In this document: positions 37,500-52,125 of the stretch, one piece after another | How positions within the stretch are numbered: the stretch's first letter is position 1 | Layout: each line of letters opens with the position of its first letter | Assembly (NCBI GenBank): GCA_022747635.1 | Contig: JAKTNV010000175.1 | Location: forward strand, 434,001-498,000 | Direction: 5' to 3' | Length of the DNA: 64,000 nt | DNA from: Hetaerina americana | Lineage: Eukaryota; Arthropoda; Insecta; Odonata; Calopterygidae | The notes under the pieces: model-generated | The model's input: the letters and a program-made list of their open reading frames with translations, nothing else | Told to the model about the DNA's origin: nothing | Databases searched by the model: none | Position numbers and translations under genes: made by a program

Positions 37500-40400
37500 T
37501 TGTTTTTCGCAATATTTTTAGAAATTTGGGCTCTTTTAGTAACATTAACACCTGGGCTGAAGCATCTTTTATGATCATTAATTGTCTTTCAGGATTCATT
37601 CTGGGTTTTATTTTGTTTATTTGATGAAAATGAACAACAATACACACCTTGGATACATTTTTGTTTGATTTGTGTCGAGTGAGATTTTCACCTAGAACCC
37701 AAAGGGGGGGGTATTGGCACTTTTCATGGAAATATGTGAAAAATTAAATTTTCTAAAAATGAAATAAATGCCTCCTAAACACCTCAAACATTCACTCTAA
37801 AACAGAAGATTGTTGTTTTTCGCAATATTTTTAGAAATTTGGGCTTTTTTAATAACATTAACACTTGCGCTGAAGCAACTTAAATGCTAATTTCTTGTCT
37901 TTCAGGATTAATTCTGGGTTTTATTTTTTTATTTGATGAAAATGAACAACAATACACACCATGGAAACATTTTTGTTTGATATGTGTCGAGTGAGATTTT
38001 CACCTAGAACCCAAAGGGGGGGGTATTGGCACTTTTCATGGAAAAATGTGAAAAATTAAATTTTCAAAAAATGAAATAAATGCCTTCTAAACACCTTAAA
38101 CATTCACTCTAAAACAGAAGATTGTTTTTTTTTCGCAATATTTTTAGAAATTTGGGCTCTTTTAGTAACATTAACACTTTTGCTGAAGCAACTTTTATGC
38201 TCATTTCTTGTATTTCAAGGTTAATTCTAGGTTTTATTTTGTTTATTTGATGAAAATGAACAACAACACACACCTTGGATACATTTTTGTTTGATTTGTG
38301 ACGAGTGAGATTTTCACCTAGAACCCAAAGGTGGGGGTATTGGCACTCTTAATGGAAAAATGTGAAAAATAAAATTTTCTAAAAATGACATAAATGCCTT
38401 CTAAACACCTCAAACATTCACTCTCAAACAGAAGATTGTTGTTTTTCGCAATATTTTTAGAAATTTGGGCTCTTTTAGTAACATTAACACCTGGGCTGAA
38501 GCATCTTTTATGATCATTTATTGTCTTTCAGGATTCATTCTGGGTTTTATTTTGTTTATTTGATGAAAATGAACAACAACACACACCTCGGATACATTAT
38601 TGTTTGATTTGTGTTGAGTGAGATTTTCACCTAGAACCCAAAGGGGGGGGTATTGGCACTTTTCATGGAAAAATGTGAAAAATTAAATTTTCTAAAAATG
38701 AAATAAATGCCTTCTAAACACCTCAAACATTCAGTCTAAAACAGAAGACTGTTGCTTTTCGCAATATTTTTAGAAATTTGGACCCCTTTAGTAACATTAA
38801 CATTTGCGCTGAAGCAACTTAAATGCTAATTTCTTGTCTTTCAGGATTAATTCTGGGTTTAATTTTGTTTATTTGATGAAAATGAACAAAAATACACACC
38901 ATGGAAACATTTTTGTTTGATTTGTATCGAGTGAGATTTTCACCTAGAACCCAAAGGGGGGGGTATTGGCACTTTTCATGGAAAAATGTGAAAAATTAAA
39001 TTTTCTAAAAATGAAATAAATGCCTTCTAAACACCTCAAACATTCACTCGAAAACAGAAGATTGTTGTTTTTCGCAATATTTTTAGAAATTTGGACTCTT
39101 TTAGTAACATTAACACCTGGGCTGAAGCATCTTTTATGATCATTTATTGTCTTTCAGGATTAATTATGGGTTTTATTTTGTTTATTTGATGAAAATGAGC
39201 AACAATACACACCATGGAAAAATTTTTGTTTGATTTGTATTAAGTGAGATTTTCACCTAGAACCCAAAGGGGGGGTATTGGCACTTTTCATGGAAAAATG
39301 TGAAAAATTAAATTTTCTAAAAATGAAATAAATGCCTTATAAACACCTCAAACATTCACTCTAAAACAGAGGATTGTTGTTTTTCGCAATATGTTTAGAA
39401 ATTTGGGCTCTTTTAGTAACATTAACACCTGGGCTGAAGCATCTTTTAATGATCATTTATTGTCTTTCAGGATTCATTCTGGGTTAAATTTAGTTTATTT
39501 GATGAAAATGAACAACAATACACACCTTGGATACATTTTTGTTTGATTTGTGTCGAGTGAGATTTTCACCTAGAACCCAAAGGGGGGGGTATTGGCACTT
39601 TTCATGGAAAAATGTGAAAAATTAAATTTTCTAAAAATGAAATAAATGCCTAATAAACACCTCAAACATTCACTCTAAAACAGAAGATTGTTGTTTTTCG
39701 CAATATTTTTAGAAATTTGGGCTCTTTTAGTAACATTAACACTTTCTCTGTAGCAACTTTTATGCTCATTTCTTGTCCTTCAAGATTAATTCTGGGTTTT
39801 ATTTTGTGTATTTGATGAAAATGAAACACAATACACACCATGGAAACATTTTTGTTTGATTTGTGTAGAGTGAGATTTTCACCTAGAACCCAAAGGGGGG
39901 GGGGTATTGGCACTTTTCATGGAAAAATGTGAAAAATTAAATTTTCTAAAAATGAAATAAATGCCTTCTAAACACCTCAAACATTCACTCTAAAACAGAA
40001 GATTGTTGTTTTTCGCAATATTTTTAGAAATTTGGCCTCTTTTAGTAACATTAACACTTGCGCTGAAGCAACTTTTATGCTCATTTCTTGTCTTCCAGGA
40101 TTAATTCTGGGTTTAATTTTGTTTATTTGATGAAAATGAACGACAATACACACCATGGAAACATTTTTGTTTGATTTGTGTCGAGTGAGATTTTCACCTA
40201 GAACCCAAAGGGGGGGGTATTGGCACTTTTCATGGAAAAATGTGAAAAATTAAATTTTCTAAAAATGAAATAAATGCCTTATAAACACCTCAAACATTCA
40301 CTCTAAAACAGAAGATTGTTGTTTTTCGCAATATTTTTAGAAATTTGGGCTCTTTTAGTAACATTAACACCTGGGCTGAAGCATCTTTTATGATCATTAA

Positions 40401-43400
40401 TTGTCTTTCAGGATTCATTCTGGGTTTTATTTTGTTTATTTGATGAAAATGAACAACAATACACACCTTGGATACATTTTTGTTTGATTTGTGTCGAGTG
40501 AGATTTTCACCTAGAACCCAAAGGGGGGGGTATTGGCACTTTTCATGGAAATATGTGAAAAATTAAATTTTCTAAAAATGAAATAAATGCCTTCTAAACA
40601 CCTCAAACATTCACTCTAAAACAGAAGATTGTTGTTTTTCGCAATATTTTTAGAAATTTGGGCTTTTTTAATAACATTAACACTTGCGCTGAAGCAACTT
40701 AAATGCTAATTTCTTGTCTTTCAGGATTAATTCTGGGTTTTATTTTTTTATTTGATGAAAATGAACAACAATACACACCATGGAAACATTTTTGTTTGAT
40801 TTGTGTCGAGTGAGATTTTCACCTAGAACCCAAAGGGGGGGGTATTGGCACTTTTCATGGAAAAATGTGAAAAATTAAATTTTCTAAAAATGAAATAAAT
40901 GCCTTCTAAACACCTTAAACATTCACTCTAAAACAGAAGATTGTTGTTTTTCGCAATATTTTTAGAAATTTGGGCTCTTTTAGTAACATTAACACTTTCG
41001 CTGAAGCAACTTTTATGCTCATTTCTTGTAATTCAAGGTTAATTCTGGGTTTTATTTTGTTTATTTGATGAAAATGAACAACAACACACACCTTGGATAC
41101 ATTTTTGTTTGATTTGTGTCGAGTGAGATTTTCACCTAGAACCCAAAGGTTGGGGTATTGGCACTTTTCATGGAAAAATGTGAAAAATAAAATTTTCTAA
41201 AAATGACATAAATGCCTTCTAAACACCTCAAACATTCACTCTCAAACAGAAGATTGTTGTTTTTCGCAATATTTTTAGAAATTTGGCTCTTTTAGTAACA
41301 TTAACACCTGGGCTGAAGCATCTTTTATGATCATTTATTGTCTTTCAGGATTCATTCTGGGTTTTATTTTGTTTATTTGATGAAAATGAACAACAACACA
41401 CACCTTGGATACATTATTGTTTGATTTGTGTTGAGTGAGATTTTCACCTAGAACCCAAAGGGGGGGGTATTGGCACTTTTCATGGAAAAATGTGAAAAAT
41501 TAAATTTTCTAAAAATGAAATAAATGCCTTCTAAACACCTCAAACATTCAGTCTAAAACAGAAGACTGTTGTTTTTCGCAATATTTTTAGAAATTTGGAA
41601 TCTTTTAGTAACATTAACATTTGCGCTGAAGCAACTTAAATGCTAATTTCTTGTCTTTCAGGATTAATTCTGGGTTTAATTTTGTTTATTTGATGAAAAT
41701 GAACAAAAATACACACCATGGAAACATTTTTGTTTGATTTGTGTCGAGTGAGATTTTCACCTAGAACCCAAAGGGGGGGGTATTGGCACTTTTCATGGAA
41801 AAATGTGAAAAATTAAATTTTCTAAAAATGAAATAAATGCCTTCTAAACACCTCAAACATTCACTCTAAAACAGAAGATTGTTGTTTTTCGCAATATTTT
41901 TAGAAATTTGGACTCTTTTAGTAACATTTACACCTGGGCTGAAGCATCTTTTATGATCATTTATTGTCTTTCAGGATTAATTATGGGTTTTATTTTGTTT
42001 ATTTGATGAAAATGAGCAACAATACACACCATGGAAAAATTTTTGTTTGATTTGTATTAAGTGAGATTTTCACCTAGAACCCAAAGGGGGGGGTATTGGC
42101 ACTTTTCATGGAAAAATGTGAAAAATTAAATTTTCTAAAAATGAAATAAATGCCTTATAAACACCTCAAACATTCACTCTAAAACAGAGGATTGTTGTTT
42201 TTCGCAATATTTTTAGAAATTTGGGCTCTTTTAGTAACATTAACACCTGGGCTGAAGCATCTTTTAATGATCATTTATTGTCTTTCAGGATTCATTCTGG
42301 GTTAAATTTAGTTTATTTGATGAAAATGAACAACAATACACACCTTGGATACATTTTTGTTTGATTTGTGTCGAGTGAGATTTTCACCTAGAACCCAAAG
42401 GGGGGGGTATTGGCACTTTTCATGGAAAAATGTGAAAAATTAAATTTTCTAAAAATGAAATAAATGCCTAATAAACACCTCAAACATTCACTCTAAAACA
42501 GAAGATTGTTGTTTTTCGCAATATTTTTAGAAATTTGGGCTCTTTTAGTAACATTAACACTTTCTCTGAAGCAACTTTTATGCTCATTTCTTGTCCTTCA
42601 AGATTAATCCTGGGTTTTATTTTGTGTATTTGATGAAAATGAAACACAATACACACCTTGGATACATTTTTGTTTGATTTGTATCGAGTGAGATTTTCAC
42701 CTAGAACCCAAAGGGGGGGGCTTTTCATGGAAAAATGTGAAAAATTAAATTTTCTAAATATGAAATAAATGCCTTCTAAACACCTCAAACATTCACTCTA
42801 AAACAGAAGATTGTTGTTTTTCGCAATATTTTTAGAAATTTGGGCTCTTTTAGTAACATTAACACTTTCGCTGAAGCAACTTTTATGCTCATTTCTTGTC
42901 TTCCAGGATTAATTCTGGGTTTAATTTTGTTTATTTGATGAAAATGAACAACAATACACACCATGGAAACATTTTTGTTTGATTTGTGTCGAGTGAGATT
43001 TTCACCTAGAACCCAAAGGGGGGGGTATTGGCACTTTTCATGGAAAAATGTGAAAAATTAAATTTTCTAAAAATGAAATAAATGCCTTCTAAACACCTCA
43101 AACATTCACTCTAAAACAGAAGATTGTTGTTTTTCGCAATATTTTTAGAAATTTGGGCTTTTTTAATAACATTAACACTTGCGCTGAAGCAACTTAAATG
43201 CTAATTTCTTGTCTTTCAGGATTAATTCTGGGTTTTATTTTTTTATTTGATGAAAATGAACAACAATACACACCATGGAAACATTTTTGTTTGATTTGTT
43301 TCGAGTGAGATTTTCACCTAGAACCCAAAGGGTGGGGTATTGGCACTTTTCATGGAAAAATGTGAAAAATTAAATTTTCTAAAAATGAAATAAATGCCTT

Positions 43401-43980
43401 CTAAAAACCTCAAACATTCATCCTAAAACAGAAGATTGTTGTTTTTCGCAATATTTTTAGAAATTTGGGCTCTTTTAGTAACATTAACACCTGGGCTGAA
43501 GCATCTTTTATGATCATTAATTGTCTTTCAGGATTCATTCTGGGTTTTATTTTGTTTATTTGATGAAAATGAACAACAATACACACCTTGGATACATTTT
43601 TGTTTGATTTGTGTCGAGTGAGATTTTCACCTAGAACCCAAAGGGGGGGGTATTGGCACTTTTCATGGAAATATGTGAAAAATTAAATTTTCTAAAAATG
43701 AAATAAATGCCTTCTAAACACCTCAAACATTCACTCTAAAACAGAAGATTGTTTTTTTTCGCAATATTTTTAGAAATTTGGGCTTTTTTAATAACATTAA
43801 CACTTGCGCTGAAGCAACTTAAATGCTAATTTCTTGTCTTTCAGGATTAATTCTGGGTTTTATTTTTTTATTTGATGAAAATGAACAACAATACACACCA
43901 TGGAAACATTTTTGTTTGATTTGTGTCGAGTGAGATTTTCACCTAGAACCCAAAGGGGGGGGTATTGGCACTTTTCATGG
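37500..43980. repeat. 2.8-3.1-kb higher-order repeat region
   Basis: The marker GGGCTTTTTTAATAAC with AACTTAAATGCTAATTTC occurs at about 37.84, 40.66 and 43.78 kb. ACATTATTGTTTGA and TTAGTTTATTTGATG markers follow in the same order after each of the first two, at about 2.82 kb (9 monomers). The third interval is longer by one monomer. Confidence 0.7.
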
Positions 43981-46900
43981 AAAAATGTGAAAAATTAAAT
44001 TTTCTAAAAATGAAATAAATGCCTTCTAAACACCTTAAACATTCACTCTAAAACAGAAGATTGTTGTTTTTCGCAATATTTTTAGAAATTTGGGCTCTTT
44101 TAGTAACATTAACACTTTCGCTGAAGCAACTTTTATGCTCATTTCTTGTATTTCAAGGTTAATTCTGGGTTTTATTTTGTTTATTTGATGAAAATGAACA
44201 ACAACACACACCTTGGATACATTTTTGTTTGATTTGTGTCGAGTGAGATTTTCACCTAGAACCCAAAGGTTGGGGTATTGGCACTCTTCATGGAAAAATG
44301 TGAAAAATAAAATTTTCTAAAAATGACATAAATGCCTTCTTAACACCTCAAACATTCACTCTCAAACAGAAGATTGTTGTTTTTCGCAATATTTTTAGAA
44401 ATTTGGGCTCTTTTAGTAACATTAACACCTGGGCTGAAGCATCTTTTATGATCATTTATTGTCTTTCAGGATTCATTCTGGGTTTTATTTTGTTTATTTG
44501 ATGAAAATGAACAACAACACACACCTTGGATACATTATTGTTTGATTTTTGTTGAGTGAGATTTTCACCTAGAACCCAAAGGGGGGGTATTGGCACTTTT
44601 CATGGAAAAATGTGAAAAATTTAATTTTCTAAAAATGAAATAAATGCCTTCTAAACACCTCAAACATTCAGTCTAAAACAGAAGACTGTTGTTTTTCGCA
44701 ATATTTTTAGAAATTTGGACTCTTTTAGTAACATTAACATTTGCGCTGAAGCAACTTAAATGCTAATTTCTTGTCTTTCAGGATTAATTCTGGGTTTAAT
44801 TTTGTTTATTTGATGAAAATGAACAAAAATACACACCATGGAAACATTTTTGTTTGATTTGTGTCGAGTGAGATTTTCACCTAGAACCCAAAGGGGGGGG
44901 TATTGGCACTTTTCATGGAAAAATGTGAAAAATTAAATTTTCAAAAAATGAAATAAATGCCTTCTAAACACCTCAAACATTCACTCTAAAACAGAAGATT
45001 GTTGTTTTCGCAATATTTTTAGAAATTTGGACTCTTTTAGTAACATTCACACCTGGGCTGAAGCATCTTTTATGATCATTTATTGTCCTTCAGGATTCAT
45101 TCTGGGTTTTATTTTATTTATTTGATGAAAATGAACAACAATACACACCTTGGATACATTTTTGTTTGATTTGTGTCGAGTGAGATTTTCACCTAGAACC
45201 CAAAGGGGGGGGTATTGGCACTTTTCATGGAAAAATGTGAAAAATTAAATTTTCAAAAAATGAAATAAATGCCTTCTAAACACCTTAAACATTCACTCTA
45301 AAACAGATGATTGTTTTTTTTCGCAATATTTTTAGAAATTTGGCCTCTTTTAGTAACATTAACACTTGCGCTGAAGCAACTTTTATGCTCATTTCTTGTC
45401 TTTCAGGATTAATTCTGGGTTTTATTTTGTTTATTTGATGAAAATGAGCAACAATACACACCATGGAAAAATTTTTGTTTGATTTGTATCAAGTGAGATT
45501 TTCACCTAGAACCCAAAGGGGGGGGGGTATTGGCACTTTTCATGGAAAAATGTGAAAAATTAAATTTTCTAAAAATGAAATAAATGCCTTATAAACACCT
45601 CAAACATTCACTCTAAAACAGAAGATTGTTGTTTTTCGCAATATTTTTAGAAATTTGGGCTCTTTTAGTAACATTAACACTTTCGCTGAAGCAACTTTTA
45701 TGCTCATTTCTTGTATTTCAAGGTTAATTCTGGGTTTTATTTTGTTTATTTGATGAAAATGAACAACAATACACACCATGGAAACATTTTTGTTTGATTT
45801 GTTTCGAGTGAGATTTTCACCTAGAACCCAAAGGGTGGGGTATTGGCACTTTTCTTGGAAAAATGTGAAAAATTAAATTTTCTAAAAATGAAATAAATGC
45901 CTTCTAAACACCTCAAACATTCACTCTCAAACAGAAGATTGTTGTTTTTCGCAATATTTTTAGAAATTTGGGCTCTTTTAGTAACATTAACACCTGGGCT
46001 GAAGCATCTTTTATGATCATTAATTGTCTTTCAGGATTCATTCTGGGTTTTATTTTGTTTATTTGATGAAAATGAACAACAATACACACCTTGGATACAT
46101 TTTTGTTTGATTTGTGTCGAGTGAGATTTTCACCTAGAACCCAAAGGGGGGGGTATTGGCACTTTTCATGGAAATATGTGAAAAATTAAATTTTCTAAAA
46201 ATGAAATAAATGCCTTCTAAACACCTTAAACATTCACTCTAAAACAGAAGATTGTTGTTTTTCGCAATATTTTTAGAAATTTGGGCTCTTTTAGTAACAT
46301 TAACACTTTCGCTGAAGCAACTTTTATGCTCATTTCTTGTATTTCAAGGTTAATTCTGGGTTTTATTTTGTTTATTTGATGAAAATGAACAACAATACAC
46401 ACCTTGGATACATTTTTGTTTGATTTGTGTCGAGTGAGATTTTCACCTAGAACCCACATGGTATTATATTGGCACTTTTCATGGAAAAATGGGAAATATT
46501 AAATTTTCTAAAAATGAAATAAATGCCTTCTGAACACCTCAAACATTCAGTCTAAAGCAGAAGAGTGTTGTTTTTCGCAAAATTTTTAGAAATTTGGGTT
46601 CTTTTAGTAACATTAACACCTGGGCTGAAGCATCTTTTATGATCATTTATTGTCTTTCAGGATACATTCTGGGTTTTATTTTGTTTATTTGATGAAAATG
46701 AACAACAATAAACACCTTGGATACATTTTTGTTTGATTTGTGTCGAGTGAAATTTTCACCTAGAACCCAAAGGGTGGGGTATTGGCACTTTTCATGGAAA
46801 AATGTGAAAAATTAAATTTTCTAAAAATGAAATAAATGCATTATAAACACCTCAAACATTCACTCAAAAACAGAAGATTGTTGTTTTTCGCAATATTTTT

Positions 46901-49900
46901 AGAAATTTGGGCTCTTTTAGTAACATAAACACTTTCGCTGAAGCAACTTTTATGCTCATTTCTTGTATTTCAAGGTTAATTCTGGGTTTTATTTTGTTTA
47001 TTTGATGAAAATGAACAACAATACACACCATGGAAACATTTTTGTTTGATTTGTTTTGAGTGAGATTTTCACCTAGAACCCAAAGGGTGGGGTATTGGCA
47101 CTTTTCATGGAAAAATGTGAAAAATTAAATTTTCTAAAAATAAAATAAATGCCTTCTAAACACCTCAAACATTCACTCTAAAACAGAAGATTGTTGTTTT
47201 TCGCAATATTTTTAGAAATTTGGGCTTTTTTAATAACATTAACACTTGCGCTGAAGCAACTTAAATGCTAATTTCTTGTCTTTCAGGATTAATTCTGGGA
47301 TTTATTTTTTTATTTGATGAAAATGAACAACAATACACACCATGGAAACATTTTTGTTTGATTTGTGTCGAGTGAGATTTTCACCTAGAACCCAAAGGGG
47401 GGGTATTGGCACTTTTCATGGAAAAATGTGAAAAATTAAATTTTCTAAAAATGAAATAAATGCCTTCTAAACACCTTAAACATTCACTCTAAAACAGAAG
47501 ATTGTTGTTTTTCGCAATATTTTTAGAAATTTGGGCTCTTTTAGTAACATTAACACCTGGGCTGAAGCATCTTTTATGATTTTTATTGTCTTTCAGGATT
47601 CATTCTGGGTTTTATTTTGTTTATTTGATGAAAATGAACAACAATACACATCTTGGATACATTTTTGTTTGATTTGTAACGAGTGAGATTTTCACCTAGA
47701 ACCCAAAGGGGGGGTATTGGCACTTTTCATGGAAAAATGTGAAAAATTAAATTTTCTAAAAATGAAATAAATGCCTTCTTAACACCTCAAACATTCACTC
47801 TAAAACAGAAGATTGTTGTTTTTCGCAATATTTTTAGAAATTTGGGCTCTTTTAGTAACATTAACACTGGCGCTGAAGCAACTTTTATGCTCATTTCTTT
47901 TCTTTCAGGATTAATTCTGGGTTTTATTTTGTTTATTTGATGAAAATGAACAACAATACACACCATGGAAACATTTTTGTTTGATTTGCGTCAAGTGAGA
48001 TTTTCACCTAGAACCCAAAGGGACACTATTCCACTATTGGCACTTTTCATGGAAAAATGTGAAAAATTAAATTTTCTAAAAATGAAATAAATGCCTTCTA
48101 AACACCTTAAACATTCACTCTAAAACAGAAGATTGTTGTTTTTCGCAATATTTTTAGAAATTTGGGCTCTTTTAGTAACATTAACACTTTCGCTGAAGCA
48201 ACTTTTATGCTCATTTCTTGTATTTCAAGGTTAATTCTGGGTTTTATTTTGTTTATTTGATGAAAATGAACAACAACACACACCTTGGATACATTTTTGT
48301 TTGATTTGTGTCGAGTGAGATTTTCACCTAGAACCCAAAGGTTGGGGTATTGGCACTCTTCATGGAAAAATGTGAAAAATAAAATTTTCTAAAAATGACA
48401 TAAATGCCTTCTTAACACCTCAAACATTCACTCTCAAACAGAAGATTGTTGTTTTTCGCAATATTTTTAGAAATTTGGGCTCTTTTAGTAACATTAACAC
48501 CTGGGCTGAAGCATCTTTTATGATCATTTATTGTCTTTCAGGATTCATTCTGGGTTTTATTTTGTTTATTTGATGAAAATGAACAACAACACACACCTTG
48601 GATACATTATTGTTTGATTTTTGTTGAGTGAGATTTTCACCTAGAACCCAAAGGGGGGGTATTGGCACTTTTCATGGAAAAATGTGAAAAATTTAATTTT
48701 CTAAAAATGAAATAAATGCCTTCTAAACACCTCAAACATTCAGTCTAAAACAGAAGACTGTTGTTTTTCGCAATATTTTTAGAAATTTGGACTCTTTTAG
48801 TAACATTAACATTTGCGCTGAAGCAACTTAAATGCTAATTTCTTGTCTTTCAGGATTAATTCTGGGTTTAATTTTGTTTATTTGATGAAAATGAACAAAA
48901 ATACACACCATGGAAACATTTTTGTTTGATTTGTGTCGAGTGAGATTTTCACCTAGAACCCAAAGGGGGGGGTATTGGCACTTTTCATGGAAAAATGTGA
49001 AAAATTAAATTTTCAAAAAATGAAATAAATGCCTTCTAAACACCTCAAACATTCACTCTAAAACAGAAGATTGTTGTTTTCGCAATATTTTTAGAAATTT
49101 GGACTCTTTTAGTAACATTCACACCTGGGCTGAAGCATCTTTTATGATCATTTATTGTCCTTCAGGATTCATTCTGGGTTTTATTTTATTTATTTGATGA
49201 AAATGAACAACAATACACACCTTGGATACATTTTTGTTTGATTTGTGTCGAGTGAGATTTTCACCTAGAACCCAAAGGGGGGGGTATTGGCACTTTTCAT
49301 GGAAAAATGTGAAAAATTAAATTTTCAAAAAATGAAATAAATGCCTTCTAAACACCTTAAACATTCACTCTAAAACAGATGATTGTTTTTTTTCGCAATA
49401 TTTTTAGAAATTTGGCCTCTTTTAGTAACATTAACACTTGCGCTGAAGCAACTTTTATGCTCATTTCTTGTCTTTCAGGATTAATTCTGGGTTTTATTTT
49501 GTTTATTTGATGAAAATGAGCAACAATACACACCATGGAAAAATTTTTGTTTGATTTGTATCAAGTGAGATTTTCACCTAGAACCCAAAGGGGGGGGGGT
49601 ATTGGCACTTTTCATGGAAAAATGTGAAAAATTAAATTTTCTAAAAATGAAATAAATGCCTTATAAACACCTCAAACATTCACTCTAAAACAGAAGATTG
49701 TTGTTTTTTCGCAATATTTTTAGAAATTTGGGCTCTTTTAGTAACATTAACACTTTCGCTGAAGCAACTTTTATGCTCATTTCTTGTATTTCAAGGTTAA
49801 TTCTGGGTTTTATTTTGTTTATTTGATGAAAATGAACAACAATACACACCATGGAAACATTTTTGTTTGATTTGTTTCGAGTGAGATTTTCACCTAGAAC

Positions 49901-52125
49901 CCAAAGGGTGGGGTATTGGCACTTTTCTTGGAAAAATGTGAAAAATTAAATTTTCTAAAAATGAAATAAATGCCTTCTAAACACCTCAAACATTCACTCT
50001 CAAACAGAAGATTGTTGTTTTTCGCAATATTTTTAGAAATTTGGGCTCTTTTAGTAACATTAACACCTGGGCTGAAGCATCTTTTATGATCATTAATTGT
50101 CTTTCAGGATTCATTCTGGGTTTTATTTTGTTTATTTGATGAAAATGAACAACAATACACACCTTGGATACATTTTTGTTTGATTTGTGTCGAGTGAGAT
50201 TTTCACCTAGAACCCAAAGGGGGGGGTATTGGCACTTTTCATGGAAATATGTGAAAAATTAAATTTTCTAAAAATGAAATAAATGCCTTCTAAACACCTT
50301 AAACATTCACTCTAAAACAGAAGATTGTTGTTTTTCGCAATATTTTTAGAAATTTGGGCTCTTTTAGTAACATTAACACTTTCGCTGAAGCAACTTTTAT
50401 GCTCATTTCTTGTATTTCAAGGTTAATTCTGGGTTTTATTTTGTTTATTTGATGAAAATGAACAACAATACACACCTTGGATACATTTTTGTTTGATTTG
50501 TGTCGAGTGAGATTTTCACCTAGAACCCACATGGTATTATATTGGCACTTTTCATGGAAAAATGGGAAATATTAAATTTTCTAAAAATGAAATAAATGCC
50601 TTCTGAACACCTCAAACATTCAGTCTAAAGCAGAAGAGTGTTGTTTTTCGCAAAATTTTTAGAAATTTGGGTTCTTTTAGTAACATTAACACCTGGGCTG
50701 AAGCATCTTTTATGATCATTTATTGTCTTTCAGGATACATTCTGGGTTTTATTTTGTTTATTTGATGAAAATGAACAACAATAAACACCTTGGATACATT
50801 TTTGTTTGATTTGTGTCGAGTGAAATTTTCACCTAGAACCCAAAGGGTGGGGTATTGGCACTTTTCATGGAAAAATGTGAAAAATTAAATTTTCTAAAAA
50901 TGAAATAAATGCATTATAAACACCTCAAACATTCACTCAAAAACAGAAGATTGTTGTTTTTCGCAATATTTTTAGAAATTTGGGCTCTTTTAGTAACATA
51001 AACACTTTCGCTGAAGCAACTTTTATGCTCATTTCTTGTATTTCAAGGTTAATTCTGGGTTTTATTTTGTTTATTTGATGAAAATGAACAACAATACACA
51101 CCATGGAAACATTTTTGTTTGATTTGTTTTGAGTGAGATTTTCACCTAGAACCCAAAGGGTGGGGTATTGGCACTTTTCATGGAAAAATGTGAAAAATTA
51201 AATTTTCTAAAAATGAAATAAATGCCTTCTAAACACCTCAAACATTCACTCTAAAACAGAAGATTGTTGTTTTTCGCAATATTTTTAGAAATTTGGGCTT
51301 TTTTAATAACATTAACACTTGCGCTGAAGCAACTTAAATGCTAATTTCTTGTCTTTCAGGATTAATTCTGGGATTTATTTTTTTATTTGATGAAAATGAA
51401 CAACAATACACACCATGGAAACATTTTTGTTTGATTTGTGTCGAGTGAGATTTTCACCTAGAACCCAAAGGGGGGGTATTGGCACTTTTCATGGAAAAAT
51501 GTGAAAAATTAAATTTTCTAAAAATGAAATAAATGCCTTCTAAACACCTTAAACATTCACTCTAAAACAGAAGATTGTTGTTTTTCGCAATATTTTTAGA
51601 AATTTGGGCTCTTTTAGTAACATTAACACCTGGGCTGAAGCATCTTTTATGATTTTTATTGTCTTTCAGGATTCATTCTGGGTTTTATTTTGTTTATTTG
51701 ATGAAAATGAATGCCAATACACATCTTGGATACATTTTTGTTTGATTTGTAACGAGTGAGATTTTCACCTAGAACCCAAAGGGGGGGTATTGGCACTTTT
51801 CATGGAAAAATGTGAAAAATTAAATTTTCTAAAAATGAAATAAATGCCTTCTTAACACCTCAAACATTCACTCTAAAACAGAAGATTGTTGTTTTTCGCA
51901 ATATTTTTAGAAATTTGGGCTCTTTTAGTAACATTAACACTGGCGCTGAAGCAACTTTTATGCTCATTTCTTTTCTTTCAGGATTAATTCTGGGTTTTAT
52001 TTTGTTTATTTGATGAAAATGAACAACAATACACACCATGGAAACATTTTTGTTTGATTTGCGTCAAGTGAGATTTTCACCTAGAACCCAAAGGGACACT
52101 ATTCCACTATTGGCACTTTTCATGG
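43975..52125. repeat. 4,073-bp higher-order repeat (13-mer), two tandem near-identical copies
   Basis: Copy 1 runs about 43,975-48,047 and copy 2 about 48,048-52,120. Each ends just after a unique variant in which the G-run is replaced by GGGACACTATTCCAC (48022 and 52095, 4,073 apart). Another unique variant, ACCCACATGGTATTATATTGG, lies at 46454 and 50526. The copies differ at only a handful of bases that I could spot, for example AACAAC against ATGCCA near 51.71 kb. Confidence 0.92.
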
